Source: Pseudoxanthomonas sp. (GTDB lineage: Bacteria > Pseudomonadota > Gammaproteobacteria > Xanthomonadales > Xanthomonadaceae). From it: 64,000 nucleotides of DNA. The position numbers were made by a program, and so were the translations under genes. The DNA lies in NCBI RefSeq assembly GCF_027498035.1, contig NZ_CP114978.1:2480001-2544000 (forward strand), written 5' to 3'. Positions 53,437 through 64,000 of this stretch are shown here, piece after piece. The notes under the pieces were generated by a model that was not told the origin of the DNA, made no database searches, and saw nothing but the letters and a program-made list of their open reading frames with translations. The stretch's first letter is position 1; each line of letters begins with the position of its first letter.

Positions 53437-53523
53437 GGCGTGCCTCCAGCGTCTGCGATGAAGGTATTGAACGCCCGTTAGCGTTAGCGCGCCTTGATCG
53501 TGATCAACGCCTAGTGATGCGGG

Positions 53524-53614
53524 GGCGTAGGGCGGGTCTTGACCCGCCATCATCGAAGTCCTGACCCGCCATCGCAATGCCCGCCGACCCGCAGGCGGTG
53601 GGTCAAGACCCGCC

Positions 53615-53621
<7 letters not shown>
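53524..53621. repeat. GTAG-type REP pair in inverted orientation
   Basis: Two GTAG-headed palindromes face each other. The left begins GTAGGGCGGGTC at 53527 with the hairpin GGCGGGTC-TT-GACCCGCC; the right is its inverse, ending GACCCGCCCTAC at 53618. The outer 22 bp (53524-53545 and 53600-53621) are perfect inverted repeats. The right arm overlaps the last codons and stop of uvrD (TAG at 53615-53617 on the minus strand), so the repeat supplies part of the uvrD coding end. It is the same repeat family as the array at 25191. Confidence 0.88.
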
Positions 53622-55822
<2,201 letters not shown>

Positions 55823-55899
55823 TGCCCCGCCATTCTACCGGGCCTGTCCAGCCCGGTCCGCCTGCCGGACGACCCGGCGTGTGCCGGGGAACGCCGTCG

Positions 55900-57168
55900 T
55901 CAGCGTCCCGGCCGCCCCGCGCCATGCACGGCAGACGCTTCGGCGCCGGCGCGGCCGCGCTGGAACGCCGCCACCATCGGCGAGGCCATCAGCGTGGTCA
56001 CCAGGGTCATGCCAAACAGCAGGGTGAACAGGTCCGGGCCGATGACCCCGCTGTCCAGGCCGATCTTCATCACCACCAGCTCCATCAGGCCACGCGCGTT
56101 CATCAGCGAGCCCACGGTCAGGCTGTCGCGCCAGTCGTAACCACTCAGGCGCGCGCCCAGCGTGCAGCCGACCAGCTTGCCGACCACCGCCACCGCGATC
56201 ACCAGCGCAAACCCGGCCACGCCGGCGCCGGCCAGGGCCTGCGCACTGGTGGCCTGCCCGGCCAGCGCGAACAGCACCGGCATCAGCAAGGTGATGGCCA
56301 GCGGCTCGATCCGCCCGGCCAGATGCTCCAGCAGGCGGTCTTCGCGCGGCAGGCAGATGCCGAACAGGAATGCGCCGAAAATGGCATGCAGGCCAATCCA
56401 CTCGGCCGCCGCCGCGCACGCCAGCAGCCCGATCAGCACCCACACCAGCGCCGTCGGCGCAAAGCTGCCATCGCTGGCACGCGGGGTGAGCAGGCGCGCA
56501 TACACCGGCCGCAACCCCAGGAAGACCACGCCCACCAGCACCAGCGCGCCGGCCGCGGTGAAACCCACCCCGCCATGGGCGCTGTTGCCACCGGTCAGGG
56601 TTAGCACCACCGCCAGGAACAGCCACACCGTCGCATCGTCGATCACCGCCGCGCCCAGGGCCAGCCGCCCGGCCGGCGTGCGGGTCATGGTGCGGTCCTT
56701 GAGGATGCGCGCCAGCACCGGGAAGGCGGTCACCGACATCGCCGCGGAAATGAACAACGCGAACGGCCAGAAGCCGATCCCGGCCGGGGCAAAGCGCGGG
56801 AACAGCCAGGGCGACGCGGCCAGGCCCAGCAGCAGCGGCAACGCGATGCCGGACAGCCCGACCGAGAACGCCGAACGCACCTGCGCCCTGGTGCCCTCGG
56901 GCGCGCGCAACTCCACGCCGACGATGAACATGAAAAGCACCACGCCCAGGTTGGCCAGGCCCGACAGCGGCGGCAGGCTGTCCTTGGTGAACAACGTGTG
57001 GTGCAGGTCGGGCATCCAGGCGCCGAACACGATCGGCCCCAGCATCAGGCCAGCGGCCATCTCGCCGATCACCGGCGGCTGCCCGAAGCGCTGCAGCAGC
57101 TTCCCGCACAGACGCGACGCGCCCAGGATCACCGCCAACTGCACCAGCAACAACGTGGTGGGATTCAT
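55900..57168 (-). CDS. Cation:proton antiporter (CPA2/Kef-like)
   Basis: A 422-aa integral-membrane antiporter with about 12-13 helices. Family features are QPPVIGEMAAGLMLGPIVFG near residue 28, a central AVIDDATVWLFLAVVL with the conserved DD ion site, and GSLMNARGLMELVVMKIGL near the C-terminus. No RCK/TrkA-N regulatory domain follows, so it is a stand-alone Na+/H+ or K+/H+ antiporter. ATG 57168 (MNPTTLLLVQL) is chosen because the upstream in-frame region is non-conserved. It lies 40 bp downstream of a halogenase gene on the same strand. Confidence 0.92.
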   Translation of the reverse strand: MNPTTLLLVQLAVILGASRLCGKLLQRFGQPPVIGEMAAGLMLGPIVFGAWMPDLHHTLFTKDSLPPLSGLANLGVVLFMFIVGVELRAPEGTRAQVRSAFSVGLSGIALPLLLGLAASPWLFPRFAPAGIGFWPFALFISAAMSVTAFPVLARILKDRTMTRTPAGRLALGAAVIDDATVWLFLAVVLTLTGGNSAHGGVGFTAAGALVLVGVVFLGLRPVYARLLTPRASDGSFAPTALVWVLIGLLACAAAAEWIGLHAIFGAFLFGICLPREDRLLEHLAGRIEPLAITLLMPVLFALAGQATSAQALAGAGVAGFALVIAVAVVGKLVGCTLGARLSGYDWRDSLTVGSLMNARGLMELVVMKIGLDSGVIGPDLFTLLFGMTLVTTLMASPMVAAFQRGRAGAEASAVHGAGRPGR

Positions 57169-57208
57169 CCGCGCATTCCTTCCGTTGGAGATCTGCCGAG
57201 CAGGCGCA

Positions 57209-58729
57209 TCAGGCGCCTGCCCCGGCCAATGCCGGCGGCACGGCCGGGCAGTAGCGGCGCAGATACTCCATGTGTGCGGGCAGTTTTTCAACGACGTCCG
57301 ACACGCGTTTGCCAATCCCGTCGAGGAACTGCCGCAGTTCCGCGTCCCCCATCAGGTCCGGCGCCGGATGGCGATGCCGCGGGGTGATGCCCTGGCCCAG
57401 CATCACCTGGATCCAGGAGTTCTCGGCGAACAGCTCGCCGGGGACGTGGAAGACAGTGCCGGTTTCGCGGAACAGGTCGATGCGATGCTGCAGCGTCGCC
57501 GGCAGTTCCATGTTGGCCACATATTCCCAGTACGGCGTGTCGCGCCGTTCGGTGGCGTGGTAATGCAGCACCACGAAATCGCGCACATGCTGCAGCTCGT
57601 CGTTGAGCTGAGCGTTGTACTCGTCGACGGCCACCTGGGTGATGACCTGCGGGAAGGACCGCATCAGGTTGACGATGCCGCGCTGGATCAGGTGGATGGT
57701 GGTCGATTCCAGCGGCTCGATGAAGCTGCCCGCCAGGCCCAGCGCCACGCAGTTCTTCTCCCAGCATTTCAGCCGACGCCCGGGGCGGAAGCGCACCGGC
57801 CATGGGTCCTTGATCACCTCGCCCTCGACGCTGGCCAGGAACTCGGCCTTGGCCTGGTCGTCGCTCATGTGCTTGCTGGAATACACGATGCCGTTGCCGA
57901 CCCGGTGCTGCAGCGGAATCCGCCATTGCCAGCCCGCCTTGCCGGCAATCGCACGCGTATACGGCACCGCATCGCGCACCGCCGTGGTCTGCATGGCGAT
58001 GGCGCGGTCGTTGAGCAGCCAGTGCGACCAGTCCTCGAATCCCACGCCCAGCGTCTGCCCGATCAGCAGCGCGCGGAAGCCGGTGCAGTCGATGAACAGA
58101 TCGCCTTCGATCACGTCGCCGCGTTCCAGGCGCAGCGCGGCGATGTTGCCGCTGGCAGCGTCGGTCAGCACCTCGACGATCCTGCCTTCCACGCGCCGGC
58201 AGCCATGCGCCTCGCTCAAGGCCCGCAGGAAGCGCGCGTAGTAGCTCGCATCCAGGTGGTAGGCATAGTTCATGTGATGGCCAGGCACGTGCGCGAAGCG
58301 GTCGGCCAAAGCCGCTTTCAATTCGATGCAGTAGTCGTCGTAGCTGCCGGCCAGGCCGCGCTCGCGCCCCTTCAGCCAGAAATGCTGGAAGCCCGCGCTC
58401 CAATGGTCCTTGCCGGTGGCGCCAAAGGAATGGATGTAGCGGTGCTGCCGCGTGCGCCAGTTCTCAAACGAGATCCCCAGCTTGATGGTGCCTTGGGTGG
58501 CGGCCATGAACTGGCGCTCGTCGATGTCCAGCAGCCGGTGGAACGTGGCCAGTGAGGGAATCGTCGCTTCGCCGACGCCGACCGTGCCGATCTCCTCGGA
58601 CTCGACCAGCGTGACCTGCACGACCTTGCCAAGCACGCGCGAGATGGCGGCCGCGGCCATCCAGCCGGCGGTGCCACCACCGGCGATCACGACGCGCCGG
58701 ATCGGCGTTGTCTGCGGACTGTCTGTCAT
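57209..58729 (-). CDS. Flavin-dependent tryptophan halogenase family protein (copy 1)
   Basis: A 506-aa FAD-dependent enzyme of the tryptophan halogenase family. The FAD motif is VVIAGGGTAGWMAAAAI, followed by GVGEATIPSL. The halogenase-specific W-x-W-x-I-P motif is intact in AGWQWRIPLQHRVG, which normally prevents monooxygenase activity. A Lys equivalent to the catalytic Lys79 of PrnA is in GTIKLGISFENW, and a Glu equivalent to Glu346 is in GSFIEPLESTTIHLI. It therefore looks catalytically complete. Substrate is unknown; the operon holds no indole pathway gene. It is last in a tight operon after the cupin gene (22-bp gap). Confidence 0.93.
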   Translation of the reverse strand: MTDSPQTTPIRRVVIAGGGTAGWMAAAAISRVLGKVVQVTLVESEEIGTVGVGEATIPSLATFHRLLDIDERQFMAATQGTIKLGISFENWRTRQHRYIHSFGATGKDHWSAGFQHFWLKGRERGLAGSYDDYCIELKAALADRFAHVPGHHMNYAYHLDASYYARFLRALSEAHGCRRVEGRIVEVLTDAASGNIAALRLERGDVIEGDLFIDCTGFRALLIGQTLGVGFEDWSHWLLNDRAIAMQTTAVRDAVPYTRAIAGKAGWQWRIPLQHRVGNGIVYSSKHMSDDQAKAEFLASVEGEVIKDPWPVRFRPGRRLKCWEKNCVALGLAGSFIEPLESTTIHLIQRGIVNLMRSFPQVITQVAVDEYNAQLNDELQHVRDFVVLHYHATERRDTPYWEYVANMELPATLQHRIDLFRETGTVFHVPGELFAENSWIQVMLGQGITPRHRHPAPDLMGDAELRQFLDGIGKRVSDVVEKLPAHMEYLRRYCPAVPPALAGAGA

Positions 58730-58751
58730 GCAACTGCTTCCTCTTGGGGCG

Positions 58752-59771
58752 TCAGCGATTCAAGCGCTGTAGCAGGCGTGCGCGCAGTTCGCGCGCGCGG
58801 GTTTCATCCATCGGCGCCAGCGCACCACGGGCCTCGGCCGCGATGTGCGCGGCGGTGCCGGCGTCGGCATCGAACACGTAATGACGGAACACCTCGCGCC
58901 AGTGTTCGCGCTCGTGCGCGGGCAGGTCGCGCACGCTCAACAGCGCCAGCATCAGCGCGTTCATCGGCGAATCCATGTAGGCCGGCGACTGCCGCCACCA
59001 GTAGTTCACCAGGATGTTGAACGGCGCCAGCCCTTCCATGTGATGCCACCACAGCGAGGGAATCAGCACGGCGTCACCCGGCTCCAGCACGGCCACCTGC
59101 GCGTGCTGCAGTGCCTGCGCGAAACGCGGATGCTGCTGCAGGTCGGGCGCGGCGAAATCCACCAGGCTCACCGCCTGCCCGGCCGGCGTGCGGTCCAGCG
59201 GGCCGATATACAGGTTGCGCAACTGGTCGGGCGGAAACAGCGTCACCCTGCGCCGGCCCGCGACCACGCAGGCAATGTTGTCGGGCACGTCCTGGTGCGC
59301 CGCGATGCGGGTGCGATTGCCGATCCAGATGCTGGCCAGTGGCGTGTGTGCGCCGAGATCAAGATCGTTCTCCGCGCGGAAGCCGGGCAGCCAGGTATCG
59401 ATGGTGGTGGAGCCCACGTAGATCGCCGGTGGCGTGGCCTGTTCCAGGTATTTCAGCAAGGTGTCCAGCACCACCGGAAGCGGCACCCGCTCCTGGCGGA
59501 AATTGAAGCCCTGCTGGTCCTGCGTGTAGAAGAAACGGCCGCCCGATTCCGGCGCGGCGACCGAGGCCACGACCGGATCGGGCCGGGCGAAGCGCCGTAG
59601 ATAGTCCACCGCGGCCTGTGCGGACACCGCACCGGCCCGCGCCATCGGCCAATCCCTGACCAGCCCACGCAGTACCAGCGGACGGCCCGCGGCCAGCAGC
59701 GCCGGATCCAGCGCGTCTGGCGCCAGGCCATGACGCTCCTCGATCGGCGCGGCGTCAGCCAGCGACGGCAT
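58752..59771 (-). CDS. Cupin-like (JmjC/Cupin_8) domain protein
   Basis: A 339-aa protein of the JmjC-related cupin group. The iron-binding H-x-D is in TRIAAHQDVPDNIACVVAG, followed by RRVTLFPPDQLRNLYIGPL and the distal His in IPSLWWHHMEGLAPFNILV, so the Fe(II)/2-oxoglutarate site appears complete and hydroxylase activity is plausible. There is no signal peptide. It overlaps the upstream SapC gene by 17 bp and precedes the first halogenase gene by 22 bp. Cupin_8 proteins of this kind recur beside halogenase and SapC genes in Xanthomonas-like TonB loci; the substrate is unknown. Confidence 0.9.
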   Translation of the reverse strand: MPSLADAAPIEERHGLAPDALDPALLAAGRPLVLRGLVRDWPMARAGAVSAQAAVDYLRRFARPDPVVASVAAPESGGRFFYTQDQQGFNFRQERVPLPVVLDTLLKYLEQATPPAIYVGSTTIDTWLPGFRAENDLDLGAHTPLASIWIGNRTRIAAHQDVPDNIACVVAGRRRVTLFPPDQLRNLYIGPLDRTPAGQAVSLVDFAAPDLQQHPRFAQALQHAQVAVLEPGDAVLIPSLWWHHMEGLAPFNILVNYWWRQSPAYMDSPMNALMLALLSVRDLPAHEREHWREVFRHYVFDADAGTAAHIAAEARGALAPMDETRARELRARLLQRLNR

Positions 59772-60462
59772 GCGCGTGCTCCATGCGGCCGATCAGATCC
59801 CGCAGGTGCGCCATCGAGGCCACCGCCATGAAGATCGGCTCCAGATACCCCGCCTGCGACAGCGCGTGCAGCGCGACGGCGTCCAACGCACGTAACCGTT
59901 CCTCGTGGATGGTGTAGCAGCCGGTCAGGCGCCCGCTCTGCCCACCGGAAAGCTTGATGTCCAGCACGAAGGATTCCAGCAGCGCATGCGCAAGCAGTGC
60001 GTCGATGAAGGCAGCATTGCCGGCCAGCCCTTCGTGCAACGTGCGCAGTACCGAGGCGATGTGCTGCAGCAATGGTGTATGGCCGCCATGTTCGAGGAAC
60101 AGCGGCTCGCCGGCCGGATCGATCCGCGGATGATCCAGGTCCACGTGCAGCAGCGGCTCGCCCTGCGCATCGTGGCCGATCGCGAACGGCTGGCGCTCGA
60201 TTGCCAGTGGCAGGTAATGCGCATCCCAGCCGTCGCCGCGCAGGAACACGTTCTGTCCCGGCTGCAGCCCAAGCAGCGCCAGCGGGTGGAAGACGCCCTG
60301 TCCGTCCTTCTGGAACACGATCGGGTAATACGCCTGCAGCGCACGGAACTCGCCCGGGAAGGTCACCACCGACATCACCTCGTCGCCCAGGCCGGCGCCA
60401 CGCCGGGTGCTGACGCGCAGGTCGCGATGGTCGATGTTGTTGAGCAGGGCGTGACGCGGCAT
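59755..60462 (-). CDS. SapC family protein
   Basis: A 235-aa cytoplasmic-looking protein of the SapC family. Characteristic parts are the N-terminal LLNNIDHRDLRVSTRRGAGL, a YYPIVFQKDGQGVFHPLALLGL block, the central GEPLFLEHGGHTPLLQHIAS, and the C-terminal LTGCYTIHEERLRALDA. SapC was named from an S-layer-linked gene, but its activity is unknown. The start ATG 60462 (MPRHALLNNID) lies 14 bp after the stop of the second halogenase gene, and its end overlaps the cupin gene, so these are one transcript. The frame is open upstream into the halogenase gene but that is antisense-like filler. Confidence 0.9.
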   Translation of the reverse strand: MPRHALLNNIDHRDLRVSTRRGAGLGDEVMSVVTFPGEFRALQAYYPIVFQKDGQGVFHPLALLGLQPGQNVFLRGDGWDAHYLPLAIERQPFAIGHDAQGEPLLHVDLDHPRIDPAGEPLFLEHGGHTPLLQHIASVLRTLHEGLAGNAAFIDALLAHALLESFVLDIKLSGGQSGRLTGCYTIHEERLRALDAVALHALSQAGYLEPIFMAVASMAHLRDLIGRMEHAHAVAG

Positions 60463-60476
60463 CGGGAGGTCCTGGA

Positions 60477-61976
60477 TCAGAGACGGGGCAGGCCGTGGGC
60501 CTTGATGTGCTCCACCAGCGCGCGGTGCGCGGGCAGTGCCGGCAGCATGCGCTGGGTCGATGCCGCACTTTCGGCGAAACAGGCTTCGGCAGCCAGAAGA
60601 CTTTCGGCCAAGCGCGCCGGGCGCGGCTGCGGGCGCGCGCCCATGCCGTAGAGGATGTATTGCCAGCTGGCGGACGGAAAGATCTCTTCGCTGCGCGGAA
60701 AGTCGCTGCGCGAGGGCGGCTGGTGCTGCCACAGCTGCAGCAGCTCGCGCAGGCGCTGCGGGATCGTCTCTTCGCGCCGATGCGCCTGCCAGTACGGCGT
60801 CTGGCGGTGGCTGAGCGCGTAATGCAGCTTGAGGAATTCGATCACCCGCTGCCAGCGATAGGCGAAGCTTTCGTTGAAGCGTGCGGCCAGCAGCGCCATG
60901 TCGGCGCGGTTGGCCGGCATCTCGTCGGCCAGGCGCGCGGCCGCCAGTTCGACCAGGACCAGCGAGGAGGCTTCCAGTGGCTCGACGAACCCGCTGGCCA
61001 GGCCCACGGCCACGCAATTGCGATGCCAGGGCGTGGCGCGATAGCCGGGATTGAGATCGATGCGCCGTGCCGCCGGCAGGCTGGCGGCGGCCGGGCCACC
61101 GCTGGCCTCGATATAACGCCGCAGGTCGTCTTCGGCCTGGTCGTCGCTGGTGTAGGTGCTGGCGTAGACATGGCCGACGCCGCGACGCGCGGACAGGCCG
61201 ATGTCCCAGATCCAGCCCGCACGCTGCGCGGTGGAGATGGTCTGGCAGGCGATGGGGCCGTTGGGATCGGCGTAGGCCACCTGCAACGCCAGCGCGCGGT
61301 CGTTGAACAGCGTGTCATCGACGCGAACCGGCGCGATCCCGTAGTGCTGGCCCAGCAACAGCGCGCGCAGGCCGGTGCAGTCGACGAACAGGTCACCGGC
61401 CAGCGCGTCCTGCCCACGAACCTGGAGCGCGGCGATGTCGCCGTTGTCGTGGCTCATCACCGCGTCCATGTGGCCCACGACGTGGCGTACGCCGAGCGTG
61501 CCCACGCAGTGCTGGCGCAGGAAACCGCCCAGCGCGGTCGCGTCCAGGTGATAGGCATAGTTGGCCACCGCCGCGTATTCGGGCGTGGCGAACTGCTTGG
61601 GGCCACGTCCGGCATCGCATAGATGCGGCTGGACGCTGGCCAGGTGGGCAAACGAAGCGTGGCCGCGCGCGTTCCAGCCCACCGCCAGCTGGGTATCGCC
61701 GTAACCCCTGGGCAGGGAGAAAGGATGGGTGTAGCGATCCTGCGCGCTGCCATCGACCCAGCCGACGAACTGCGAACCCTGCTTGAAGGTCGCATCGCAC
61801 GCACGGACGAAATCGGCCTCGCCCACGCCGATCGCCGGCACGTCCGGAGATTCGAGCACCGTGACGTCCAGGCTAGGACCTGCACGATCGCGATGCTCGG
61901 CTGCGATCAGACCTGCGGTCAGCCAGCCGGCCGAACCACCACCCACGATCACGACATGACGGATGGCCTGCTCCAC
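60477..61976 (-). CDS. Flavin-dependent tryptophan halogenase family protein (copy 2, atypical)
   Basis: A 499-aa relative of copy 1 in the same operon. FAD motifs VVIVGGGSAGWLTAGLIAA and AIGVGEADFV are present, with a Lys in CDATFKQGSQFVGW and the Glu region GFVEPLEASSLVLVE. However, the halogenase signature reads GWIWDIGLSARRGVG: both Trp and the Ile are kept but the Pro is replaced by Gly. Whether chlorination/bromination activity survives is uncertain. The start is GTG at 61976, supported by GAGAGGA just upstream; an earlier in-frame ATG would add an unlikely Arg/His-rich leader. It lies 94 bp downstream of the TonB receptor gene. Confidence 0.9.
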   Translation of the reverse strand: MEQAIRHVVIVGGGSAGWLTAGLIAAEHRDRAGPSLDVTVLESPDVPAIGVGEADFVRACDATFKQGSQFVGWVDGSAQDRYTHPFSLPRGYGDTQLAVGWNARGHASFAHLASVQPHLCDAGRGPKQFATPEYAAVANYAYHLDATALGGFLRQHCVGTLGVRHVVGHMDAVMSHDNGDIAALQVRGQDALAGDLFVDCTGLRALLLGQHYGIAPVRVDDTLFNDRALALQVAYADPNGPIACQTISTAQRAGWIWDIGLSARRGVGHVYASTYTSDDQAEDDLRRYIEASGGPAAASLPAARRIDLNPGYRATPWHRNCVAVGLASGFVEPLEASSLVLVELAAARLADEMPANRADMALLAARFNESFAYRWQRVIEFLKLHYALSHRQTPYWQAHRREETIPQRLRELLQLWQHQPPSRSDFPRSEEIFPSASWQYILYGMGARPQPRPARLAESLLAAEACFAESAASTQRMLPALPAHRALVEHIKAHGLPRL

Positions 61977-62019
61977 GGTTCCTCTCCCGCTCCGACACCG
62001 GTGTCCGTGACAACGCGAA

Positions 62020-62043
62020 GGGCCACTGGAATTCCAGTGGCCC
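62020..62043. terminator. Perfect palindrome after the TonB receptor gene
   Basis: GGGCCACTGGAATTCCAGTGGCCC is a 24-nt perfect palindrome between the receptor stop (62071) and the halogenase start (61976). It can form a stem on the receptor transcript and may attenuate or protect the message rather than end it, since no T-run follows. Confidence 0.5.
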
Positions 62044-62070
62044 GTGCGCAACTTCCCGTGCGGGCAGCGC

Positions 62071-64000
62071 TCAGAACCTGTAGCGCGCGCCGAACATGTA
62101 GCGTGGCCCGAACTGATCCAGCGTATACACCTGATGCGAATTCCGGCCGTGTACGCGAGCGGTTTCGTCGGTGACGTTGATGCCTTCCACCGACAGGGTC
62201 AGGTTCTCGGTGACCTGGTAGCTGACGTTCAAGTCGAGCTGGCCATAGGCCTCGGTATACAACGGGTTGGAGCCCTTTCCGTCAGTCAACGCATTGAGGA
62301 ATTCGTCGCGCCAGTTGTACGCCGCACGCGCCTGCCATGGCCCCTTGTCGTAGAAGACCACGAAGTTGGCCGAATCACTCAGACCTGTCAGCGCGAACTG
62401 CGTTCCCAGCACGCCGTTGTTGTAGGTCAGGCCCGAATCGACCTTGGTGTAGTTGGCCGACAGACCGAAGCCGCTTTCCCCGAACACGTGCTGGATGTTG
62501 AACTCCCATCCATCGAGCTTGTCCGAGCGGTTGTTGACCGGACGGGAAATGTTGAACTCCAGCGACGGGTCGCCGGGCTGTCCAACGATGCTGCCCGTGG
62601 CCGCATTGACGCCTGGGTTGCCCATCGTAATTGGCGAAGATGTAGTTGCGGATGCAGACCCGGTTGCTGGCAGCGCAGCCACCGGTCCCGATGGCCTCGT
62701 TCCAGTAGGCGCCACCCGCAGGCGTGGTCAGGCCGGGAAGCGGGGTTTCGCGCACCGTCTGGCTGGCGATGAAGTTATCGATCTTCTTGTAGAAATAGCC
62801 AACCGACAGGTAGCTGCCTTCGGCGTAATACCACTCATAGGACAGGTCAAAATTCCTCGACACCAGCGGCTTCAGCCCGGGGTTGCCGGAGCTGCCACCA
62901 CCGCCATCGAACCGGGCCGGGCTGCCGAAGCTCTGCGCGGCATTGAGGTCGCTCCAGTTCGGTCGACCGATGGTCTTGCCGGCACTGAAGCGCAGCTTCA
63001 TCGCATCATTCAGATCGAGCGCCAGGTCCAGGCTTGGCAGCCAGTACTTGTATTCGCCGCTGCGCGTATTGAACTGAGAACCTTCATACACAAGGTTGAA
63101 TTCATTTTCCGAAGCCCAGTTGACCGCAACGGGCGCCGGCTGCAGTGCGTTGGCCGTCACTTCGGTGTCTTCGTAACGCATGCCGATATTCACGCTCAGC
63201 GGCATCGCCAGATCGAAGGTATTGCTCCACTCAACGAAGGCGCTGCGCGATTTCTCGCGCACACGACTGTCGCCGACGGTGCGGCTGGCCGAGGTTCCCT
63301 GGACCGTCGCGCCGCTGTAATCGGTCGAGGCCAGGTAGTCCTCCGGCACGCCCAACCCTGCCGCCGTGCGCGCATTGGCCGCAAGCTGACGCATCGTCTC
63401 GAAGTCGAACAGGAAGAACGCGTCCGTGAAGTTGGGATTGCTGGAACCGGGGATATCGAAGAAGTCACCCATGTGTGCAATCGGGAAGGCTTCGTCCGGA
63501 TAGGCCGCCGGACCTTCGGGCACGTTGCCGCCCCAGGTATCGAGCTGCACGTTGGTGAAGGCCGAGCGGTTCTTGTAATCGGTGCTGGACACACCGAAGT
63601 TCAGCTTGGAATAGTCCTCGAACTGGAACTGGCCGCCGACCTGGAACTGCTTGATCGTGGCCTTTTGATAGTCATTGCGGAACACCGAGCCGGTCGCCTG
63701 CATCATCGACGGATCGATCTCGGTCATGCCCGGCGGGAGTTCCAGGGTCAGGACCGGGAAGTCACCGCTGAAATCAAGGCCGGCGCCCTGGCGGAAGAAG
63801 CCCGCGGTGGACATGCTGTTGCTGGTGCCATACGGGCTGTCCGGGCGCGATTCGGCGCTGGAGTCGTGGTAATCGAAGTTCAGGCTGAAGGAATCATTGA
63901 CCTGCCACTCCACGTTGAAACCCAGCGACTTGTTCTCGTGCACGACCGCGGTCTTCTGCGCGGCCATCGCAAAGTCCGAGCAACCCGGATCGGTGGCACC
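62071..64000 (-). pseudogene. TonB-dependent receptor (C-terminal part; window-edge partial and frameshifted)
   Basis: The coding sequence enters from the window's right end and ends at 62071. The upstream part is a barrel of a large TonB-dependent receptor (LGFNVEWQVNDSFSLNFDYH; FVEWSNTFDLAMPLSVNIGMRYEDTE; LRFSAGKTIGRPNW; LKPLVSRNFDLSYEWYY). At CCC 62621-62623 the frame breaks after YIFANYDG; the next frame continues PGVNAATGSIVGQ and ends in the terminal barrel strand RYMFGARYRF. Removing one C joins both into a continuous barrel. The style matches receptors of the Caulobacter/Xanthomonas TBDR group adjacent to halogenase and SapC genes. The signal peptide and plug lie outside the window. 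Confidence 0.85.

Overview
This 64 kb stretch is high-GC, densely coding bacterial chromosome, and its content points to the Xanthomonadaceae (Gammaproteobacteria; a Pseudoxanthomonas, Stenotrophomonas or Xanthomonas-like organism). The reasons are the tandem Cu/Zn superoxide dismutase lipoproteins, the glnA-glnK-amtB-ntrB-ntrC block, GTAG-headed REP palindromes, two TonB-dependent receptors and a halogenase/SapC/cupin locus. I could not fix the genus. No rRNA, tRNA, insertion sequence, phage gene or CRISPR array was seen.

Layout. 0.2-2.4 kb: an unrecognised gene and two sodC-type lipoproteins. 2.6-8.7 kb: a nitrogen assimilation cluster on the minus strand, with a clear sigma-54 promoter and NtrC sites upstream of glnA. 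8.9-21.3 kb: housekeeping and envelope genes (uppP, YbhB, YheT-type hydrolase, PlsC-type acyltransferase, hotdog thioesterase, phospholipase D-like lipoprotein, YceI, SixA), a ParA-like ATPase divergent from a Ycf46-like AAA+ ATPase, an orphan gene and an AEC transporter. 21.5-25.2 kb: a giant fused indolepyruvate:ferredoxin oxidoreductase, followed by four tandem GTAG-REP pairs. 25.6-29.1 kb: ergothioneine genes egtB-egtD with a divergent PLP enzyme. 29.2-38.3 kb: hydrolase, TonB receptor, osmoprotectant-type ABC importer, acyltransferase, lytic transglycosylase, methyltransferase. 38.3-42.0 kb: a three-gene signalling operon of receivers and histidine kinases with no DNA-binding output. 42.3-43.9 kb: opgD. 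44.3-49.3 kb: a nucleotide-sugar/glycosyltransferase operon. 49.3-52.9 kb: a LysR-dctA-tartrate dehydratase module. 53-57.2 kb: universal stress protein, uvrD, cation/proton antiporter. 57.2-64 kb: a minus-strand operon of a TonB receptor (cut by the window edge), two flavin-dependent halogenases, SapC and a JmjC-like cupin protein.

How the genes work together. The nitrogen cluster is a self-contained circuit: NtrB/NtrC sense and respond to nitrogen, the PII protein gates AmtB, and sigma-54 plus NtrC drive glnA. The tartrate module couples uptake, dehydration and an adjacent regulator. The receptor/halogenase/SapC/cupin set looks like one uptake-and-modification system of unknown substrate and is the least explained locus.

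Data-quality note. Four otherwise well-conserved genes (near 34.1, 38.6, 49.1 and 62.6 kb) are each broken by one net +1 change, and each reads through if one G/C is removed. Two share the identical local context GCCCATC where GCCATC is expected. This pattern looks more like sequencing or assembly error than four independent gene deaths, but only raw reads can decide.
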